This document shows, in pieces, positions 9,960 to 16,411 of a stretch of 16,411 nucleotides of DNA. Source of the stretch: Hamiltosporidium magnivora (taxonomy: Eukaryota; Microsporidia; Dubosqiidae); contig PITI01000226.1 in the NCBI GenBank assembly GCA_004325065.1, positions 1 to 16,411 on the forward strand, in the 5' to 3' direction. Under the pieces are notes generated by a model. That model was given only the letters and a program-made list of their open reading frames with translations. It was not told the DNA's origin and did no database searches. Position 1 is the stretch's first letter. Each line of letters opens with the position of its first letter. Position numbers and translations under genes: made by a program.

Positions 9960-11209
9960 TTATATTATAATATGCCAGAAGGTAAAACAAATTTTTAGGA
10001 TAATCCAGACTTTAGACACTAGAATTAACAATTCAAACAAATTTTAAAGAATAATGCAGAGAAAAATAATTAGACATAGCGTTTTTCACATCTAATTTGA
10101 GTATAAATGGTTTTAAAAAAATCTTGACAACATATTTGGTTTTTTTTTTATTTTTTTTTGTATTTTTGCAAAATTAAGTTTAAAATTTTGATACTTCTCT
10201 GCTTAAAATCAACAGATTTCTTTTTAATCCTTCGATGATTTAGATTTATTTTGAAATTATAATGGCTTGCATTTTTAAGCATTATTATAATTGTCGTTCT
10301 CTTAAACATTATATATTAGTGATCATATTCTATTATGGTGTTTATGTATAGGATCTATAAACTCAAAGGGGAAAATCCTCAATAACCCTAAAGTATTGAT
10401 TTATAAATTGTTTTTTAAAGAATAGAAAATCCTTTTATTTGCAATTCGATTAAAATATTAAGCATTAACTCCGTTGCTAAAATCAAAATTAGGAAAAAAT
10501 ATATGGCTTTTTTATTTTTTTTAGATAGAAAAAATGGTCAAAATATTTTAATTACTTGTTACATAATATTAAAGTGAGAAAATTTATAAGAACAGTAAAT
10601 AAACGTATGTCTTTATTCAAAGATTAAATTTTCTTGATGTTTTTATATCTGTTTGATTAAATTTACAGATACTAATATTAAATTATTTAAAACATATAGT
10701 TAAATTAATAATTTATTTTTTTAAGAATAATATATCGTTGAAGATTGTCATTTGGAAAGTTAGAAAACCTATAATATTCCCAAATTCAAATAAAAATAGC
10801 TCAAAAGTACTTTCTGTTTTATGGTCAGTTGTGTTGAGAGTAAAATAATATATAGAACAAAAAAATATTAGAGTTTTTATTATAAATGGTCAGATATTAC
10901 TTTTAAATTAAAATTTTTAAAAAAATGATTCAAAATTTAAAGTAAAATTGTTTTATTAGAATACAATTCATAGAAACCACATAAAGCGACATTTGTATTA
11001 TGAAGGAAAAACATATATAAATCACAAATTGTTTTTCTATTGATTTTTTGACCCTTACATATAGATATATAATAGTCAAAAAAACATTTAGAAGTTATCT
11101 CTTTAAAATATATTTTTTTTTGACTACGTTTACATAAAAAATATTTCTTAAAAAGTTTTTACTCGAATTTTTACATATAATATATGTATGTATATCGAAA
11201 AAACAAATT
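9960..11209. other. AT-rich stretch without a recognisable gene
   Basis: No gene can be supported. On the minus strand, 5' of the spliced candidate, two short strings look protein-like: KPFILKLDVKNAM at 10075-10113 and LLRIFPFEFIDPIHKHHNRI around 10328-10388. Either could be an upstream exon, but clean acceptor and donor pairs that keep the frame were not found. Confidence 0.5.
10140..10159 (+). repeat. T tract (10 T, one A, 9 T)
   Basis: Twenty bases, all T but one. This is the longest near-homopolymer in the window. On the minus strand it is a poly(A) run, 5' of the candidate gene. Simple slippage explains it. Confidence 0.6.
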
Positions 11210-11470
11210 ATGAAATAAGATAGGCGTTAAAAACCAACCAAAAATATTGGTATAACGAAATTGAATTATAAAATCATAATCAAAAAAATTTAACTAACAT
11301 AAAAAATATAAAAAATAAAATATAATATAAGATATAATTTCGTAAATAAATAATTTAATATATAGAGACATGAAATGAATAACAATTTAAAAATAAAAAA
11401 AGATGAAAAATAAAACAATCAAAAATCAATAATAGTTGTATTCACGAAAGACGAAAAATTCTAATAATTA
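11210..11470 (+). other. Extreme A-rich, G+C-poor tract
   Basis: A reaches about 65% in 11281-11340 and 57-60% in the next two lines, with only about 4 G or C bases in 11281-11340. There is no gene or regular repeat unit. With the tract at 9181-9480 it gives a marked local strand asymmetry of A over T. Confidence 0.5.
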
Positions 11471-12085
11471 AAAACAGAATATTTTTATTGGGATTAAATT
11501 TAGCAAAAACTAAAAATATAAGAAAAAAAATCCTAAGCAGTGATTCATTTCGGGCATGTCTATTGATAGTAATATTTCTCTTTTTTTCCAAAACAGTTCT
11601 TTTTTTTCCTTTTATTTATTTAAATCCTTTAACTTTAAAATATTTTAGACATATATACATTGTAATGAAATATACAACCTATGAAAAATTAAAAAAAAAA
11701 GTTATAATATTTAAAAATACATAAACGAACAATAAAACCAAAAAATAGTAATATTTATTACACGTGTAGCATTCTCTTGTTTTTTTTGCACTATCAAAAC
11801 CACTTCTTCGTTTTAATTGACATAATATTTAAATCTGATTCTATTTAAGATATTACTAATATTTTTGCATTTCTAAAAAATAAATATAAAAGCAAAAAAC
11901 GAAAGCCTTCTAATTCGAATCAAAAATTATTTGAAAACAACAAAGCATACATGAATAGGAATAGATGTCAAAGAAAGGACAAGAACATCTGGCAACTTCA
12001 CGAAAGAACTAGGTGTAGTATAAAATTTTTATACAGTAGAAATTTAATTAAAGAATATAAATCCAAAAATTGTATTAAAGACTAG
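11471..12085. other. AT-rich stretch without a recognisable gene
   Basis: The longest unspliced open frame of the window (11488-11724, plus, 78 codons) lies here, but it needs a TTG start. Its first ATG comes only near residue 59, leaving about 20 codons. Its content is Lys/Phe/Ile-rich and it has no motif, so I treat it as noise. Confidence 0.6.
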
Positions 12086-12238
12086 AATAAAGGTGATAAA
12101 ACCCGAAACTTTGTATTTCTACTTGGTTCGAAACACGTAAATAGTTATAATTACTTAGAAATTATTGTTCCTATGGCATATGGAACCACACCATTAATCT
12201 ATTCCTTTTATATAATTCCTTTACCTATAAACCCATAA
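12086..12238 (+). other. Short coding-like open frame, unknown
   Basis: Fifty codons are open between TAG at 12083-12085 and TAA at 12236-12238. They read in part TRNFVFLLGSKHVNSYNYLE and end in a hydrophobic, proline-ending stretch, IPLPINP. G+C is about 35, 31 and 20% at codon positions 1, 2 and 3, which fits coding in an AT-rich genome. The only ATG is at 12173, leaving 21 residues, so a gene here would need splicing or would be a fragment. An open frame of this length is expected many times by chance in this window. No family is recognised. Confidence 0.15.
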
Positions 12239-12554
12239 AAATTTATTTTCACGATCATATTTTGTACACTCCTCCTATTAATATTTTAAAAAAATTGCTT
12301 TTCTTACATCGTATCATACTGAGAATTTTTACCCTGACGAGATAATACTACACATAAGAAAAGCAATATGTATTCCACTGATCGAGATGTTTTAAAATTA
12401 TAAAAAATAAAAAAGGCACATGGTAGATATATTGTTTAGGGGTTTCTTTCGGATACCAAGATATCATTCCTATGATTCTTAAATAAAAAAATAATAAATT
12501 TTATGTATAAAAACTTTCATTCTTAAACTAAGTATCCATGCTAATAATTTTTAA

Positions 12555-12737
12555 ATACTAAATAAATTATTTTTATTTTTTAAGAATGTACTAGGCTATG
12601 AAGTTTTTTTTGTTAAGACTGGACATTTCATAGTTTAAAATCCGGATTTTCTTGGTAATTCCGGTATGGTCATCAAAATCTTAATTATCATATAAAGTCC
12701 GAAAAAAAATTCAAAATGCTTCATCCTAATTGATTAA
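12555..12737 (+). other. Coding-like frame interrupted by stops, unknown
   Basis: One frame reads ...NVLGYEVFFVKTGHFIV, stop, NPDFLGNSGMVIKILIII, stop, SPKKNSKCFILID, stop. G+C is highest at codon position 1 (about 37%, against 22 and 29%). This could be a decayed coding remnant, but the composition makes such runs common and nothing in it is recognisable. Confidence 0.12.
12637..12650. repeat. Perfect 14-bp palindrome
   Basis: AAAATCCGGATTTT is symmetric with no spacer and has a C/G-containing core (TCCGGA), unlike the A/T-only palindromes elsewhere in the window. A second CCGG lies at about 12662. It could be a dimer binding site. No neighbouring gene gives it a role. Confidence 0.45.
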
Positions 12738-13088
12738 AATCTTAAAAACTACAGATTTTTATTTTTTAAAAAATATTTCTGTTTCTATTATACATTTATT
12801 GGAAAATGATTATAAATTTTTTTTAAAAATATTTGGATATTTTTGTATTTGTTTGAAATGAATTGATATAAATAGTAAGTCCATTATCATTGATTATCCT
12901 GTATGTTAGCGAAAACGTAGTTTTAAATGGCCCTTATAATATATTATCTTTAAGAAACAAACTGCAATATAGGCTCTGTGTTTTTCTATGAACTTAAAAA
13001 ACATACTATATCATTTAGTTTTATTTATATCCAAAGCTTCAAAGAAAGAAATACTTACAGACATTAGATACATATGATTGTCTATGTG
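12738..13088. other. AT-rich stretch without a recognisable gene
   Basis: I see no gene, RNA or repeat in this stretch. Confidence 0.6.
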
Positions 13089-13114
13089 AGGTTATATATA
13101 AAATTATATAACCT
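13089..13114. repeat. Perfect 10-bp hairpin
   Basis: AGGTTATATA and TATATAACCT are exact reverse complements separated by six bases (13099-13104). The GG/CC pairs close the outer end of the stem, making this the best small hairpin in the window. It is not followed by a T run, so it is not an intrinsic terminator of bacterial type. Confidence 0.55.
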
Positions 13115-16100
13115 TAAGGAGCATTCTGCAGTATTTCATGTTATAATCATAGAATTTTATTTTAACCTCATTGGTAACACTTCTGCTACTTTATAGATTT
13201 TAACATAGGGTTTCAACAGCCATATTCATAACGAAATCATTCATATACGACCAATAAATCCTGTAATCTTACATATTTAGTATCCAGAAAGTTAAGACTT
13301 AGGTTTATTTTCAAATCTTTGGAGCATTATATAATCATTTATCGTTAATATTGAGGCTAAGTATCTCTTGCATATTTTCCTGCACCCCAAAAAAAATCTT
13401 ATACGTTTTACTGCTGTTGCCTACAGAAAATATCTTCTTTGTATAGAAATATATTTTTCTTATTCCTGTCAGTGCATACCCATTCATACAAGCTAATGAT
13501 ATATTAAACAGTGCGAGGATAAGATAAAGCACCGTTTAAATTCTTTAGGTTCATCTCCGAGTTAAATTATTTGAGTTCTTCTGTAATTATAATCCTCCTT
13601 TCTATAAAAAGACTTGCCTATAATAGCCTATATTCCATAGAATGCCTTTTAAATTTGATATATTTCTCGCAGAATTTCATTTCAACAAAGTTAGTCATAT
13701 AAACGCTTATATATTTTACCCGAAAAAGAACAGCAATGCTTTGTTGTGTAATATTTCCGAATACTAGCAGATGATTTAACTTACTTGTCTTTATAAAAAA
13801 CTATCTATGTACAATCTAAACTATACCTTATGTATGAAACCATAATTTTTTGCATCGATTTTCTAGTAGTTTTAGTAATAATATTAGTATGTATGAACCA
13901 TATTTCTTTTCCACGCCGCTGGTTTCTCTTTTAAGGAATATTTAAATTGAAAAGATTTTCAAATGAAAATATTATAGAGTAAATAGAAACATTTCATTCA
14001 ATATCCTTAAGTCACTTCAATTTCAACTTAGATTTTTCATGCTTCTTGAATCAGATTTGTTCGTTTAATATTAATTTAATTTCTTTTTTTGACATATATA
14101 TTTAGTGTGTGTTTAGTTATAATTCTAAAACAATATTTCTTGTCTGTTCGTATTTTAAAATGCCTTCTTTTGAATAAATAGATATAGTAGTCTATATGAA
14201 CATAGATAAATGATCAATTCTGGTTAGATAACTTATATTACAATGCAATTTCACAAAATTTTAGTGTAGTATACCTCAACCAACAATCTAAAATTTTTCG
14301 AAATTTAATTAATTTGTTAATTTCTTAATTATTTTACTTTCGCTTATATAAAATATTGTATTTAATCATCTCGAGTGTTTTCGCTTGAGTTTTAAATGCT
14401 TTAGAATCGAGTTATTGAATTCTATTAATTTTTCTTTCCGATCAGAAGTTCTTCGGTGCCTAAAGTAACTTCCGACGCAAAAATTCTAGCCTTTTCTTGA
14501 TTAAAAAATTATTGAGTAGCAAATTAAACACCAGGTCTAAGTCTTCTAAGCGCTTAGTAACTAGCCTTGTCATATCAGATCTTTAAAGAAATGAATTTTA
14601 TATTTTGTCTATATTTGTTGTTATATGCTTTCAATCCTGCATAAAAAATTTACGATTTTGATTTTTACTTTCTAAACACATAGAATAATTTTTAAATTTA
14701 AAAAGTTTTTTTGAATCATAAAATTGAGGATAGTGCCTAAAGCAAAGGTATCAAATTAGTTTTAGATTGTTCGAATTATGATGTATTTCAATACTCGCAG
14801 GTCCTATTAACAGCATTTCAAGATTGTAGTAACCTAAAATCAAAATATCAGATGTGTAATTAACTAAAGAGATGATTCGATCATTTTTGTATCCGTTATT
14901 ATAGGAAAGTAGGAAGAAAAGGTATGTATCAAATCCTTAAGACTTCGAATTGTTTTATAGAACCAATTAAGCTATAACGCATTGCTTTTTTAGAAAGCTA
15001 AATAACTCTAACTGATTTAAAGTTTAGGTTCTTAACTACAAATCAGAGTTTCAAATCAATGATTCTATAATTTCATAAATATATGACAACTTATAAACGA
15101 GGTTTCTGTGAATGCTATTATAATAAAGTATGTCCTAAATCAAATTATGTATATTTTATTATTTTGAAAGAGAAATCCAACTATGTTTAAATCGATTTAT
15201 TGAACTATGGTAAGTTTATTTGGATGAAACGTAAGTTAATTTTCTGAACCAAAAATTTTAACTATTATATTACCTAAAGAAACACAAAGGTTTCTGGTGC
15301 AGACTAGGATAATTATACTGCCTTTTTCTAATTCAAACATTAGAGTTTCCCCATAAATTTTATTTACTTTATAATTTTGCTCTTGGTAATATCAGGATCT
15401 TTTTTATCCGAATATTTCCAAATTATCATTAAGATGAGTTTACCGGTCTCGATCCAAAAAGATTATAAATTTACATTTATATAATTCTCGTTGCATATAA
15501 CCTTTACTTGTTTCTTTTAGAAATCCACAGCTTAACATATCTGATCATTTTAGTGTTAGCTATCCTAAGACTAAATATAAAGTTTACTTATAACACTTTT
15601 AATACACTTAGAATACAAAAAGAGAGCTGTTTTTATTGTGAAATTGCTTTTAACTAGTTTATTTGTGACATATGGTATTTTCTTAGGCTAAGTTTTGCTT
15701 TTTTATAAGATTCTATAGGCCGTGGATCTTCGGTTTTTACCTTTTTTAGTTTTATGTAAGTATTTCAATTCTTTGTTTTTAAATTATGAAATGCTCTGAG
15801 ATTCAGTTTATTCCTATATAAACCATATTTATACATTTAACGGAATAATCGATCTTATAGATTTTCTAAAATAATTGCAGCATACTCGAGGAAAATTAAG
15901 CTTTTAACCTGCTTTTCTATTTGTTGACTATGTGAAAAATCAGAAAATAAATAAGCTCACGTTTTACGAATCACGTTTTTCATGATTCATACTAGGGTCT
16001 TATAGATTTTTCTGCTTCGAATGTAAGTTTTTTTTGACATATTAAGTCTTTAATTTGACTGAGAGCCAGTATAAGATACCATGAGAAAAAATTTGAAAAC

Positions 16101-16411
16101 ATTTAAATTATACAATTCATAAAATTTGGGTTTGAATAATTTTTGGTATACCTTTTTAATTTTACCCAGTTTCTTCAGAACTACTCGTTGGAAAGTATGA
16201 TAAAAAGTATTCTTCAATTATTCAGTGTTCATTTTCTGTTTAATTTGTAATTTAGTTCATTTTCGATCTAATATATTTTTTATCTTCATTTTAAACTTAT
16301 CTACAATTTTTTTTTCAATTTATCTGCCGAAAAATTGCAACGATATTAAAATTATAATCTAATTAAAATTTTCTATTTGTGCATATTTCTTTATAAAACA
16401 CTCCAGGTTTC
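13115..16411. other. AT-rich stretch without a recognisable gene
   Basis: The plus strand becomes T-richer towards the end. Two minus-strand frames were weighed. The frame at 13335-13532 (65 codons) starts with GTG and has a hydrophobic N-terminus, but its first ATG is residue 16 and G+C is not lowest at codon position 3. The frame at 14460-14573 is a 37-codon ATG frame rich in Leu, Lys and Arg, with G+C highest at position 3. Neither has a recognisable motif, so neither is called as a gene. Confidence 0.6.

Noticed and set aside
11488..11724. 78-codon plus-strand open frame
   Set aside because: It has a TTG start and its first ATG leaves only about 20 codons. The content is Lys/Phe/Ile-rich with no recognisable feature.
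12076..12140. tRNA-like A-box and B-box spacing (TAGAATAAAGG and GGTTCGAAAC)
   Set aside because: The A box is imperfect, and neither an acceptor stem nor a T stem can be formed around them.
13335..13532. 65-codon minus-strand open frame with a signal-peptide-like N-terminus
   Set aside because: The signal-like part exists only if GTG starts translation, and the first ATG is residue 16. G+C is about 34, 26 and 35% at positions 1, 2 and 3, not the low third position expected of a gene in AT-rich DNA.
14460..14573. 37-codon ATG frame, minus strand (MTRLVTKRLEDLDL...)
   Set aside because: Leu/Lys/Arg-rich and coiled-coil-like at first sight, but short, with high G+C at position 3 and no homology I can name.
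1..16411. CRISPR array, rRNA, bacterial operon or plasmid origin
   Set aside because: No regularly spaced direct repeats, no conserved rRNA segments, no ribosome-binding-site-led gene series and no iteron clusters were seen on either strand.

Overview
This window is an AT-rich (by hand counts of many lines, roughly 75-80% A+T), almost gene-free stretch of what looks like eukaryotic nuclear DNA. There are no operons, Shine-Dalgarno-led genes, tRNAs, rRNAs, CRISPR arrays or bacterial insertion sequences. Eukaryotic origin is suggested by a short candidate intron (AG|GTGAAT ... ACTAAC ... TTTAG|A) that joins two coding-like frames exactly, by a stop codon overlapping an AATAAA signal, and by a pair of foldback transposon-like elements. 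The host cannot be named from the sequence. AT-rich lineages with large intergenic regions (some microsporidia and other fungi or protists, nematodes, other invertebrates) all fit.

Layout. 1-840 is featureless AT-rich DNA. 841-1260 is a patch of higher G+C (about 30-45% per 60-base line) with short, conflicting coding-like frames, one of which (1116-1208, plus) weakly resembles the zinc-finger end of a Ty3/Gypsy integrase. 1907-2109 and 2405-2606 are two diverged copies of one near-perfectly symmetrical ~200 bp inverted-repeat element of MITE/foldback type. 2607-9180 is essentially empty apart from small palindromes and a pyrimidine/purine/G-run cluster at 5969-6058. 9181-9480 is strongly A-biased on the plus strand. 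9546-9959 holds the only good gene candidate: a minus-strand, three-exon reading frame of about 83 codons with no recognised family. 9960-16411 is again mostly empty, with an extreme A-rich tract (11210-11470), two short coding-like frames (12086-12238 and 12555-12737) and a clean hairpin (13089-13114).

At about 23% G+C some 9% of random codons are stops. Over six frames of 16.4 kb, a few open frames of 70-80 codons are therefore expected by chance (my rough estimate). The longest unspliced open frames (75, 78 and 65 codons) need TTG or GTG starts and are best treated as noise. I found no convincing new multi-gene system. The items most worth checking are the foldback pair and the spliced minus-strand candidate.
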